A DNA stretch of 18,698 nucleotides from Bacillota bacterium (lineage in GTDB: Bacteria > Bacillota > Clostridia > Christensenellales > Pumilibacteraceae). Below are positions 1-7,265 of this stretch, piece by piece (within the stretch, counting starts at the first letter, position 1; every line of letters begins with the position of its first letter). The stretch spans positions 1 through 18,698 of the forward strand of contig WQSV01000009.1 in the NCBI GenBank assembly GCA_009787685.1. Reading direction: 5' to 3'. A program made the position numbers and the translations under genes. The notes beneath the pieces were generated by a model. The model was not told where the DNA came from, ran no database searches, and saw nothing but the letters and a program-made list of their open reading frames with translations.

Positions 1-2334
1 ACGCGTCAAATAACCAGATTCTGCTGTTTTAAGTGCGGTATCGGCAAGACCTTTTCTTCCACCATGCGAAGAGATGAAGTATTCCAAAACTGTCAAACCT
101 TCACGGAACGATGAGCGAACTGGTGTTTCAAGCATTTCACCTTGCGGATTTGTCATAATACCGCGCATACCAGAAAGCTGAGCAATCTGTTTCATTGAAC
201 CCCTTGCGCCTGAAACCGCCATCATTTTGATAGGGTTGAAGTTGTCAAGAGTTTGTTCAAGCGCGGCTGAAACCGCGGAGTTTGCTTTGCCCCATTCTTG
301 GATAACCAGTTTGTGGCGCTCTTTTGAAGTGATGTGACCTTCTTTGTAGTTGTGTTCGATTCCGATAACTTTTTGTTCGGCATCGTTGATGATGCTTTTC
401 TTTTGCGACGGAATTTTCATGTCGAATACGCTCGTTGTGACCGCACCGATTGTTGAATATTTGAAACCGAGTTGTTTGATGTTGTCCAAAACTCCGACTG
501 TTTCGGTCGCGCCTTTTAAGCGATAGACCGCGTCAACGATTTTTTGGAGCATTCCACGATTGACGGTTTGATTGATTTCTAGGTCAAATATTTTGTCATC
601 TGTGTCACGTTTGTTGAGAAGAATATCTTGAGGGATCGCTTCATTGAAGAGGATTCTTCCAACAGTTGTGAGTACTCTTTTCGAACGCATTTGTCCATCG
701 ATTTCTTTCTTGATGCGAACGTTGATAAGAGCTTGAAGTTCAATTTCTTTGTTAATATATGCCATTTTAGCTTCGTCAACAGAAATAAAGTTCTTACCCT
801 CGCCTTTTGCTCCGAGTTTGTCGATTGTCATGTAGTAGCAACCGATAACCATATCTTGGGTTGGAGAGCATACTGGTCGTCCGTCGGAAAGTTTCAAGAT
901 GTTGTTAGACGCGAGCATTAGGAATCTTGCTTCAACTTGAGCTTCTACTGAAAGTGGAACGTGAACCGCCATTTGGTCACCGTCAAAGTCGGCATTGAAT
1001 GCGGCACACGACAGTGGGTGAAGTTTGATTGCTCTTCCTTCAACAAGGACTGGTTCGAATGCTTGAATACCAAGTCTGTGAAGTGTTGGCGCGCGGTTCA
1101 ATAAAACTGGATGTTCTTTAATAACCCCTTCCAAAACTCCCCAAACATCTTTTCCACTTCTTTCAACGATTCTTTTTGCGCTTTTGATGTTGTGGGCTTT
1201 GCCTTGAGAGACAAGCTCTTTCATTACGAATGGCTTGAATAGTTCAAGCGCCATTTCTTTCGGCAATCCGCATTGATACATTTTTAGTTCTGGTCCAACA
1301 ACAATAACCGATCTTCCCGAATAGTCAACACGCTTTCCGAGAAGGTTTTGACGAAAACGTCCTTGCTTTCCTTTCAGAAGTCCTGATAATGATTTCAGTT
1401 CTCTGTTTCCAGATCCCGAAACTGGTTTTCCACGACGACCGTTGTCAATAAGGGCATCGACCGCTTCTTGGAGCATTCTTTTTTCATTTCTAATAATAAT
1501 TTCTGGAGCGCCGAGTTCCATCAATCTTTTTAGGCGGTTGTTTCTGTTAATGACTCTGCGATACAAATCATTAAGATCACTCGTCGCAAAACGTCCACCG
1601 TCAAGTTGAACCATTGGACGAAGTTCTGGTGGAAGGACTGGAAGAACATCAAGAATCATCCATTGAGGATCATTGCCACTTTTGAGGAAGCTATCAAGAA
1701 TGTCGAGACGTTTAATTGCCTTGACTTTTTTCAAACTTGTTGAAGTTTCTACTGCTTTTTTAGCTTTTTCATGCTCTTCTTTGATGTCCATTTGAGAGAG
1801 AAGTTCTTTGAGCGCTCCTGCTCCCATGCCGACTTTAAAAGCATCGCCATAAAGTTCTCTTGCTTCAACATATTGAGCATCTGTCAAGATTTGCTTATAT
1901 TCCAAATTTGTGTTGCCCGGGTCAAGGACAATATAAGAAACGAAATAGACAACGTTGTCGAGTGCTTTTGGAGGCATGTCAAGAATGAGCCCAATTCTTG
2001 ATGGAACTCCTCTGAAATACCAAATATGAGTCACAGGAGCGGCAAGTTCAATGTGCCCCATTCTGTCGCGACGCACTTTTGAGCGTGTTACCTCAACGCC
2101 ACATTTGTCACAAACAACGCCTTTATAGCGAATTCTTTTATATTTTCCACAATGACACTCCCAGTCTTTGTTTGGCCCGAAAATTCTTTCGCAAAAAAGT
2201 CCTTCGCGCTCAGGCTTTTGAGTTCGATAGTTGATAGTTTCTGGTTTTGTCACCTCGCCATGAGACCATTCACGAATTTTGTTTGGGCCTGCTAGTGCGA
2301 TTTGCATTGAATCAAAATTATTTAGTTCAAACAT
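1..2334 (-). CDS. rpoC: DNA-directed RNA polymerase subunit beta' (3' part outside window)
   Basis: This is the N-terminal 778 residues of the largest catalytic subunit of RNA polymerase. The frame is open to base 1, where it breaks off inside the conserved SGYLTR segment, so the C-terminal part lies outside the window. The clamp zinc site is visible as Cys60, Cys62, Cys75 and Cys78. The active-site Mg-binding loop NADFDGD starts at Asn447, with Asp449, Asp451 and Asp453. The start ATG at 2334 is preceded by AAGGAAG with 7 nt spacing and gives the family's typical N-terminus with the WSHGEV motif. The gene lies downstream of rpoB on the same strand, but 531 bp away because of an inserted repeat element. 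It presumably depends on read-through from the rpoB promoter. I saw no convincing private promoter; a weak TTAACA / TATCAT pair with 15-bp spacing at the rpoC-side end of the element is the only candidate. Confidence 0.98.
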   Translation of the reverse strand, partial: MFELNNFDSMQIALAGPNKIREWSHGEVTKPETINYRTQKPEREGLFCERIFGPNKDWECHCGKYKRIRYKGVVCDKCGVEVTRSKVRRDRMGHIELAAPVTHIWYFRGVPSRIGLILDMPPKALDNVVYFVSYIVLDPGNTNLEYKQILTDAQYVEARELYGDAFKVGMGAGALKELLSQMDIKEEHEKAKKAVETSTSLKKVKAIKRLDILDSFLKSGNDPQWMILDVLPVLPPELRPMVQLDGGRFATSDLNDLYRRVINRNNRLKRLMELGAPEIIIRNEKRMLQEAVDALIDNGRRGKPVSGSGNRELKSLSGLLKGKQGRFRQNLLGKRVDYSGRSVIVVGPELKMYQCGLPKEMALELFKPFVMKELVSQGKAHNIKSAKRIVERSGKDVWGVLEGVIKEHPVLLNRAPTLHRLGIQAFEPVLVEGRAIKLHPLSCAAFNADFDGDQMAVHVPLSVEAQVEARFLMLASNNILKLSDGRPVCSPTQDMVIGCYYMTIDKLGAKGEGKNFISVDEAKMAYINKEIELQALINVRIKKEIDGQMRSKRVLTTVGRILFNEAIPQDILLNKRDTDDKIFDLEINQTVNRGMLQKIVDAVYRLKGATETVGVLDNIKQLGFKYSTIGAVTTSVFDMKIPSQKKSIINDAEQKVIGIEHNYKEGHITSKERHKLVIQEWGKANSAVSAALEQTLDNFNPIKMMAVSGARGSMKQIAQLSGMRGIMTNPQGEMLETPVRSSFREGLTVLEYFISSHGGRKGLADTALKTAESGYLTR

Positions 2335-2360
2335 TTTAATGCTTCCTTAATTTAGTTGAT

Positions 2361-2379
2361 AGTCACAAAGTTTGTGACT
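2361..2379. repeat. Short perfect inverted repeat upstream of rpoC
   Basis: AGTCACAAA and TTTGTGACT flank a single central base. In the rpoC leader RNA this would form a 7-9 bp hairpin just upstream of the ribosome binding site. It is not followed by a U-run on the minus strand, so it is not an intrinsic terminator. Confidence 0.6.
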
Positions 2380-2405
2380 GTTGAAATTGGTTGTTGGTGA
2401 ATGAT

Positions 2406-2856
2406 AATAGTGAATAACGATTGTTAAGTATCCTCGATATTTTTGTCGGGTTCTGCTTATATTTCTGTTCAGCATCAAACGAATCAAAGACCCTTGTCAA
2501 GCATCTTTGATGCTCTTGTCGGAGATTGCTATTATTAGAAACATCCTCACAAAGGGGTCGAAGACCCTTGTCAACTGTTTTCAACAGTTTTGTCGGAAAC
2601 TGCATATATTTGCACTTCTCCGTCAAACGGGTCGAAAACCCTTGTCAACAGTCTTCGACTGCTTTGTCGGGTTCTGCATATATTTGCACTCTCCGTCAAA
2701 CGGGTCGAAGACCCCTTGTCAACAGTTTTCGACTGTTCTGTCGGATTCTGCCTTGTGTTTGCACTCTCCGTCAAACGGGTCGAAGACCCTTGTCAAATTT
2801 TTTGTTCCTATAAATAATATTTGACCTGCACTGTTCACAATTCGTTATTCACTATT
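2406..2856. mobile_element. 451-bp MITE-like element with inverted ends between rpoB and rpoC
   Basis: The left end at 2406-2423 (AATAGTGAATAACGATTG) is the reverse complement of the right end at 2838-2856 (CAATTCGTTATTCACTATT) except for one extra base. Between them lies the 74-bp tandem array. Without the element the rpoB-rpoC gap would be about 80 bp, a normal size for this gene pair, so an insertion is the simplest reading. No transposase gene is present, and I could not see a clear target-site duplication. The short open frames in this stretch exist only because the repeat unit happens to be open in several frames. 'MITE-like' is an inference from the inverted ends; a locally expanded array is the alternative. 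Confidence 0.55.
2421..2796. repeat. Array of five 74-bp dyad-symmetric hairpin units
   Basis: The boundary word TTGTCAA (TTGTTAA in the first copy) recurs at 2421, 2494, 2568, 2642, 2716 and 2790, giving steps of 73, 74, 74, 74 and 74 bp. Each unit reads: TTGTCAA, a 5-bp stem with a 3-nt loop (TTC in most copies), TTTGTCGG, an AT-rich centre with TGCA-TATATT-TGCA in the best copies, CCGTCAAA, then a second stem GGGTC-GAA-GACCC. The second half is an inverted version of the first, so the unit can fold as a cruciform with three nested hairpins. The first stem varies in sequence but keeps pairing: GTATC/GATAT, GCATC/GATGC, CTGTT/AACAG, CAGTC/GACTG, CAGTT/GACTG. Copies at 2642 and 2716 are the best preserved; the first two are the most decayed. 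Confidence 0.93.
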
Positions 2857-2865
2857 AATTGAAAT

Positions 2866-5800
2866 CTATTTCTTCTTACCTTTCTTTCCGCCTGCTTCTT
2901 CTTCTCCATCAAACGCTCCAAACAAGTCATCGTCGTCAAGGAGGAAGTCGTCTTCACTCACAGTTCTGTCCGCAAATGGGTCTGGGACATCAAAGATATT
3001 GTGGTCGTCAATCAAGCTGAAACCTTCAAGACTGTCTCCGTCATCATCTTCCATGACATCATCACTAAAGACACTTGGTCCCAAATCAATTTCGTCATCA
3101 AGTTTGAGTGAGCCCATGTCAAAGTGTTTGTCTCTTCTTTTGCCTTTGCCAGAATAGTCAAATTCTTCGTCGATAAGGTCTTTGATTTTGATTTCACCTT
3201 TGTCTTCTGCAAGAACTTTGACATCAAGAGCGAGAGCTTGAAGTTCTTTAATAAGAACTTTGAACGACTCTGGAACACCCGGTTCAGAAAGATTCAAGCC
3301 TTTGACAATACTTTCATAGGTTTTGACACGTCCAACAACGTCATCAGACTTGACTGTCATAATTTCTTGAAGAATGTTCGCGGCGCCATAAGCATAAAGT
3401 GCCCAAACCTCCATTTCTCCGAAACGCTGTCCACCGAACTGTGCTTTTCCGCCGAGTGGCTGTTGGGTGACGAGAGAGTAAGGCCCAGTAGAGCGAGCAT
3501 GGATTTTGTCGTCGACAAGGTGGATAAGTTTTATCATATACATATATCCAACTGTGACTCTGTTTTCAAACGGCTCACCTGTTCTTCCATCGAACATTTG
3601 AACTTTACCATCGACTTTGCCTTCATGAGTGAATCCATTTTCTTGAAGAAGTTCTTGGATTCCGCTCTCGACTGCTCCGTCAAATACTGGAGTTGCAACA
3701 TGCCAACCGAGTGCTTTTGCGACTAATCCCAAGTGGACTTCTAAGACCTGACCGATGTTCATACGTGATGGAACTCCCAGTGGGTTCAAAACGATTTGAA
3801 GCGGTGTTCCGTCCGCCATGAACGGCATGTCTTCTTCTGGAAGAATTCTTGAAATGACACCTTTGTTTCCGTGTCTTCCTGCCATTTTATCACCGACAGA
3901 AATTTTTCTCTTTTGAGCAATATAGACACGGACAAGTTTGTGGACACCCGGAGACATTTCATCTTTGTTTGCACGAGTAAAGATTTTGACATCAACAACA
4001 ATACCGCCCTCACCATGAGGAACTCGTAGTGATGTGTCGCGAACTTCTCTTGACTTTTCGCCAAAGATTGCACGAAGAAGTCTTTCTTCGGGAGTCAATT
4101 CAGTTTCACCTTTTGGAGTTACTTTTCCAACAAGGATGTCTCCAGATGTGACTTCAGCGCCGACTCTAATGATTCCTTCACTGTCGAGGTTTTTGAGTGC
4201 GTCATCACCGACATTCGGGATTTCGCGAGTAATTTCTTCTTCGCCGAGTTTTGTGTCTCTTGCTTCAAGTTCGTGTTCTTCAATGTGAATTGAAGTGAAA
4301 ACATCGTCTTTAACGATGCGTTCTGAAATTAGTATCGCATCCTCATAGTTATATCCCTCCCAAAGCATGAACCCGATGAGAATGTTTCTTCCAAGAGCTA
4401 GCTCTGCGTTGTCAGTTGAATGTCCGTCGGCAAGAACTTGTCCTTTTTTGATTTTGTCGCCTTTGTTGATTAGGGGACGTTGGTTGATGCAAGTTCCTTG
4501 GTTACTTCCAACAAATTTTTTAAGAGTGTAGGACATTAATTTGCCTTTTGTTTCTCTTATTCTGATTTCTTCAGAGTCAACATATTCAACAATGCCGTCT
4601 TCACGAGCGATAACCATAACGCCCGAGTCATATGCTATTTTGTGTTCAACACCCGTCGCAACAATTGGAGCTTCTGGTTTCAAAAGTGGAACTGCTTGCC
4701 TTTGCATGTTCGATCCCATCAGCGCTCTGTTCGTGTCATCGTTTTCAAGGAATGGGATTAGAGCGGTTGCAACCGAAACCATTTGTCTTGGAGACACGTC
4801 CATATAGTCAACTTCTTCACGAGTAACCGCAAGAATGTTGTCGTGTTGACGCATCAAGATTCTGTCGTTTTTGAACCAGCCATTTTCGTCTAGTTCTTCT
4901 GTTGCTTGAGCAACTTTGTAGCGATCTTCTTCATCCGCTGAGAGATAGTGAACTTCTTCGCTGACCTTTTTGTTTTTTTGATCAACGACACGGAAAGGTG
5001 CTTCAATGAAACCATATTCGTTGATTCTTGCGAATGATGAAAGCGATGAAATTAGACCGATATTTTGTCCCTCTGGAGTCTCAATCGGACACATTCTTGA
5101 GTAGTGCGTGTAGTGAACGTCACGGACTTCAAAGCCTGCGCGTTCACGGTTAAGACCACCGGGCCCAAGAGCAGAGAGTTTTCTTTTGTGAGTTAGTTCT
5201 GCAATCGGATTCGTTTCATCCATGAACTGAGAGAGCTGAGATGAACCGAAAAATTCTTTGATTGAAGATGAAACTGGGCGAATGTTGATTAGAGAAGAAG
5301 GAGTGACTTCCGCTTCGTTTTGAATTTGCATTCTTTCACGAACAACGCGCTCAAGTCTTGCAATACCAATTCTCAATTGGTTTTGAAGCAGTTCCCCAAC
5401 AGAACGAACACGTCTGTTTCCAAGGTGGTCAATATTGTCAGTGAAACCAACTCCGTATCTTAGACCAATGATATAGTTAATTGAAGAAATCGCGTCGTCA
5501 ACAAGAAGGTGTTTTGCGCACAACCTTTCTGCGTTTTCCATTAATGCTTTTTTGAGTTTTGCTTTGTCTTTGATTGATTCAAGGATTTCTTTCAAAACTG
5601 GGTAGTAAATCATTTCAGTCAGTCCCATGTCTCTTGCATCACCTTCAATAACGGAAGAGAGGAAAACATGGTTATTACCAATAACAAAATGTTCCGCATC
5701 TTTTCCGTTTTCATCAACGACTTTTAATGCAACTTCATTGACACCCGCATTTTGGATTTGTTTTGCTTTTTCCAAAGTGATGACATCTCCTGCTTTTGCA

Positions 5801-6807
5801 TAAAGAACACCATCAGCGTCAACAACATCGCGAGAAACCGTTTGATTTTCGATTCTTGCCCAGATAGCCAGTTTTTTGTTGTATTTATAACGACCGACAC
5901 GCGAAAGGTCATATTTTCTTCTGTCGAAAAATAGATTTTCAATATAGTCAGCAATCTGTTTAACATTTGTCGCCTCGCCCGGACGAATTCTTTTGTTGAT
6001 TTCGATAATTGCTTCGTCTGGAGTTTTCGCAGTATCTTTTTCAAGCGTTAGGGCAATAATAGCGTCGTTGTGGTAGATTGATTTGATGTCTTCATCAGTC
6101 GCAAGCGCTCTTGGACTTTTGAGGTAGACTCTTTCTTCCGCCACTCTTTTTCTTCTTTTGTCTTTCTCTTCAGTGAATTCAGACGCATCTCTTGGAAGGG
6201 CTGCGAAAATTCTAAGAAGAGAAGTTGCTGCGATTTTTCTTGTTTTGTCGATTTGAACCCAAAGAACGCCTTTGTCATCTTGAGAGAACTCTAGCCATGC
6301 TCCACGAGATGGAATGTTCGTTGCTTTGTGGCGAGTTTGTCCAGTTTTGACATCTTGGAACGCCTCAAAATAAACACCCGGAGAACGCACAAGTTGCGAA
6401 ACGACAACACGTTCCGCGCCATTGATAATGAATGAGCCGTTTGGAGTCATTAGCGGAAAATCGCCCATATAGACTTCCTGCTCTATTTGTTCGCCTGTTT
6501 GTTTCTTGACTTGTCTGACATTGACTCTTAGTGGAACTGCATAAGTTGCGTCTCTGTCTTTACACTCTTTTTCAGTGTATTTCGGCTTGTCGTCAAAACG
6601 GTGTGAGAGGAAATGAAACTCAATTCTCTCTGAAAAATCCTCAATTGGCGAGAAATCTTGCAAGACTTCGGCAATACCAGTTGAGAGAAATTCCTCATAA
6701 GAACGCTTTTGAACTTCAATAAGGTATGGAATGTCGATGACTTCTTCAACCTTGTGAAAACTTCTGCGAATGGTGTTTCCAAACTTTACTTTTTTGATGT
6801 TTGACAT
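2866..6807 (-). CDS. rpoB: DNA-directed RNA polymerase subunit beta
   Basis: This is the second-largest RNA polymerase subunit, 1313 residues. It aligns by eye with the family from the N-terminus through the conserved blocks. The rifampicin region contains GSSQLSQFMD, followed by THKRKLSALGPGGL near residues 539-552 and CPIETPEGQN; the C-terminal part has the GDKMAGRHGNKG active-site block. The start ATG at 6807 has AGAGGAAG upstream. Where most homologues read HKRR(L/I)S this protein reads HKRKLS, with Lys543 at the position of E. coli Arg529. About 113 residues follow the usual family end (after LALDVKVL). They form an acidic tail with DDDD runs that finishes with GGKKGKKK, longer than the tail I recall for Bacillus. 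The gene is not preceded by rplJ-rplL here; the upstream neighbour is a divergent protease gene. Confidence 0.98.
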   Translation of the reverse strand: MSNIKKVKFGNTIRRSFHKVEEVIDIPYLIEVQKRSYEEFLSTGIAEVLQDFSPIEDFSERIEFHFLSHRFDDKPKYTEKECKDRDATYAVPLRVNVRQVKKQTGEQIEQEVYMGDFPLMTPNGSFIINGAERVVVSQLVRSPGVYFEAFQDVKTGQTRHKATNIPSRGAWLEFSQDDKGVLWVQIDKTRKIAATSLLRIFAALPRDASEFTEEKDKRRKRVAEERVYLKSPRALATDEDIKSIYHNDAIIALTLEKDTAKTPDEAIIEINKRIRPGEATNVKQIADYIENLFFDRRKYDLSRVGRYKYNKKLAIWARIENQTVSRDVVDADGVLYAKAGDVITLEKAKQIQNAGVNEVALKVVDENGKDAEHFVIGNNHVFLSSVIEGDARDMGLTEMIYYPVLKEILESIKDKAKLKKALMENAERLCAKHLLVDDAISSINYIIGLRYGVGFTDNIDHLGNRRVRSVGELLQNQLRIGIARLERVVRERMQIQNEAEVTPSSLINIRPVSSSIKEFFGSSQLSQFMDETNPIAELTHKRKLSALGPGGLNRERAGFEVRDVHYTHYSRMCPIETPEGQNIGLISSLSSFARINEYGFIEAPFRVVDQKNKKVSEEVHYLSADEEDRYKVAQATEELDENGWFKNDRILMRQHDNILAVTREEVDYMDVSPRQMVSVATALIPFLENDDTNRALMGSNMQRQAVPLLKPEAPIVATGVEHKIAYDSGVMVIAREDGIVEYVDSEEIRIRETKGKLMSYTLKKFVGSNQGTCINQRPLINKGDKIKKGQVLADGHSTDNAELALGRNILIGFMLWEGYNYEDAILISERIVKDDVFTSIHIEEHELEARDTKLGEEEITREIPNVGDDALKNLDSEGIIRVGAEVTSGDILVGKVTPKGETELTPEERLLRAIFGEKSREVRDTSLRVPHGEGGIVVDVKIFTRANKDEMSPGVHKLVRVYIAQKRKISVGDKMAGRHGNKGVISRILPEEDMPFMADGTPLQIVLNPLGVPSRMNIGQVLEVHLGLVAKALGWHVATPVFDGAVESGIQELLQENGFTHEGKVDGKVQMFDGRTGEPFENRVTVGYMYMIKLIHLVDDKIHARSTGPYSLVTQQPLGGKAQFGGQRFGEMEVWALYAYGAANILQEIMTVKSDDVVGRVKTYESIVKGLNLSEPGVPESFKVLIKELQALALDVKVLAEDKGEIKIKDLIDEEFDYSGKGKRRDKHFDMGSLKLDDEIDLGPSVFSDDVMEDDDGDSLEGFSLIDDHNIFDVPDPFADRTVSEDDFLLDDDDLFGAFDGEEEAGGKKGKKK

Positions 6808-6828
6808 TGGGGCACTTCCTCTTTTTTA

Positions 6829-6870
6829 AATGCAAAATGCGAAATAGCACAATGCACAATTATTAATTAA
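6829..6870. repeat. Six degenerate heptamers in the rpoB leader
   Basis: Read in 7-nt steps from 6829 the sequence is AATGCAA, AATGCGA, AATAGCA, CAATGCA, CAATTAT, TAATTAA. This is the same 7-nt periodic, AAT-rich pattern found in most other intergenic gaps of this window. It lies in the 5' untranslated region of rpoB, just upstream of the ribosome binding site. Confidence 0.6.
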
Positions 6871-6897
6871 TTTTTGGTGTTTCTAAATGCAAAAATT

Positions 6898-6923
6898 CTT
6901 TTTTCGACCTAGCGCGAAAAAAG
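6898..6923 (-). promoter_or_regulatory. Hairpin in the rpoB 5' leader
   Basis: CTTTTTTCG and CGAAAAAAG form a perfect 9-bp stem around an 8-nt loop, followed on the minus strand by GAATTTTTG. The stem is AU-rich with a short U-run after it, so it could act as a weak attenuator or pause site in the roughly 210-nt rpoB leader. No function can be shown from the sequence alone. Confidence 0.4.
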
Positions 6924-6952
6924 TTGACATATGATTTTATTTGAATTAGAAT
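6924..6952 (+). promoter_or_regulatory. Sigma-70-type promoter reading away from rpoB
   Basis: TTGACA at 6924-6929, a 17-bp spacer, and TAGAAT at 6947-6952 make a near-consensus promoter on the plus strand. Transcription would start near 6959 and run about 300 nt to the CPBP gene. It is the best promoter candidate for that gene. It faces the rpoB promoter at 7027-7055, and the two predicted transcripts overlap by about 60 bp. Confidence 0.55.
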
Positions 6953-6978
6953 ATATATGTTCGGTTCATCTTAGTTTT

Positions 6979-7020
6979 TTAACTAAATTTTGGAAATTCA
7001 ATAATGCATAAAATACGCAT
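6979..7020 (-). CDS. Possible 13-residue leader peptide at the rpoB transcript 5' end
   Basis: An ATG at 7020 opens a short frame, MRILCIIEFPKFS, ending in TAA. The ATG falls exactly where transcription should begin for the promoter at 7027-7055, seven bases after the last base of TATCAT. There is no ribosome binding site, so it would have to be translated as a leaderless start. The stop codon lies in a small hairpin (TTAGTT/AACTAA). It could be an attenuation-type leader peptide or simple coincidence. Confidence 0.2.
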   Translation of the reverse strand: MRILCIIEFPKFS

Positions 7021-7026
7021 TCTATC

Positions 7027-7055
7027 ATGATAACATAATAAATCAAGACGGTCAA
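7027..7055 (-). promoter_or_regulatory. Predicted rpoB promoter
   Basis: On the minus strand TTGACC (7050-7055), a 17-bp spacer and TATCAT (7027-7032) form a good housekeeping-type promoter, giving an approximately 210-nt leader before rpoB. An overlapping alternative is TTGATT with TAGAAT at 16-bp spacing, a few bases further downstream. A separate promoter directly before rpoB fits the absence of rplJL upstream. Confidence 0.6.
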
Positions 7056-7265
7056 ATGATTTTGTCCCTTTTTCGAAAATATTTTTGCGAATTTTTTGCG
7101 TCTTTGATGCCTTTGTCATCTGGAAAATCTTAATGAAAACAATCTTTTCTCAACTAGACTCACCATTAAATCTCAATAACGCTTCTCTTTTCAAAGCCAA
7201 AAGCAATAGTTTGCAGCGAAAACAGCGAGACTACTGAAAACCCAAACTTCCAACCGCAAAAACAA
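7056..7265. other. Remaining AT-rich rpoB/CPBP intergenic DNA
   Basis: The full gene-free gap is 6808-7265; the leader elements and two promoters described separately occupy its left half. In the right half I see no RNA gene and no credible reading frame. The one recognisable item is GCGTC-TTT-GATGC followed by CTTTGTC at 7098-7117. This resembles the first half of a 74-bp hairpin unit (compare GCATC-TTT-GATGC-TCTTGTC at 2501-2520) and may be a decayed half-copy. Confidence 0.4.

Noticed and set aside
2421..2796. CRISPR array
   Set aside because: The whole 74-bp unit is conserved, with no constant repeat alternating with unique spacers, and no cas genes are nearby.
2421..2796. Integron attC sites
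   Set aside because: Spacing and hairpins are superficially similar, but there are no gene cassettes between units, no integrase gene and no core-site pair of the attC type.
2421..2796. Series of promoters for rpoC (each unit gives TTGACA on the minus strand)
   Set aside because: No -10 box lies at 16-18 bp from these TTGACA words inside the array; the nearest AT-rich words are at the wrong spacing.
2507..2824. Several overlapping open frames on both strands within the rpoB-rpoC spacer
   Set aside because: They are translations of the 74-bp repeat. As 74 is not a multiple of 3, each copy shifts frame and all frames stay open by chance. They lack ribosome binding sites and known domains.
3124..3726. 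200-residue plus-strand frame inside rpoB, and a 188-residue frame at 9953-10519 opposite the metal ATPase
   Set aside because: They are antisense to well-conserved coding sequence, have no plausible domain content, and are explained by the codon bias of the real genes.
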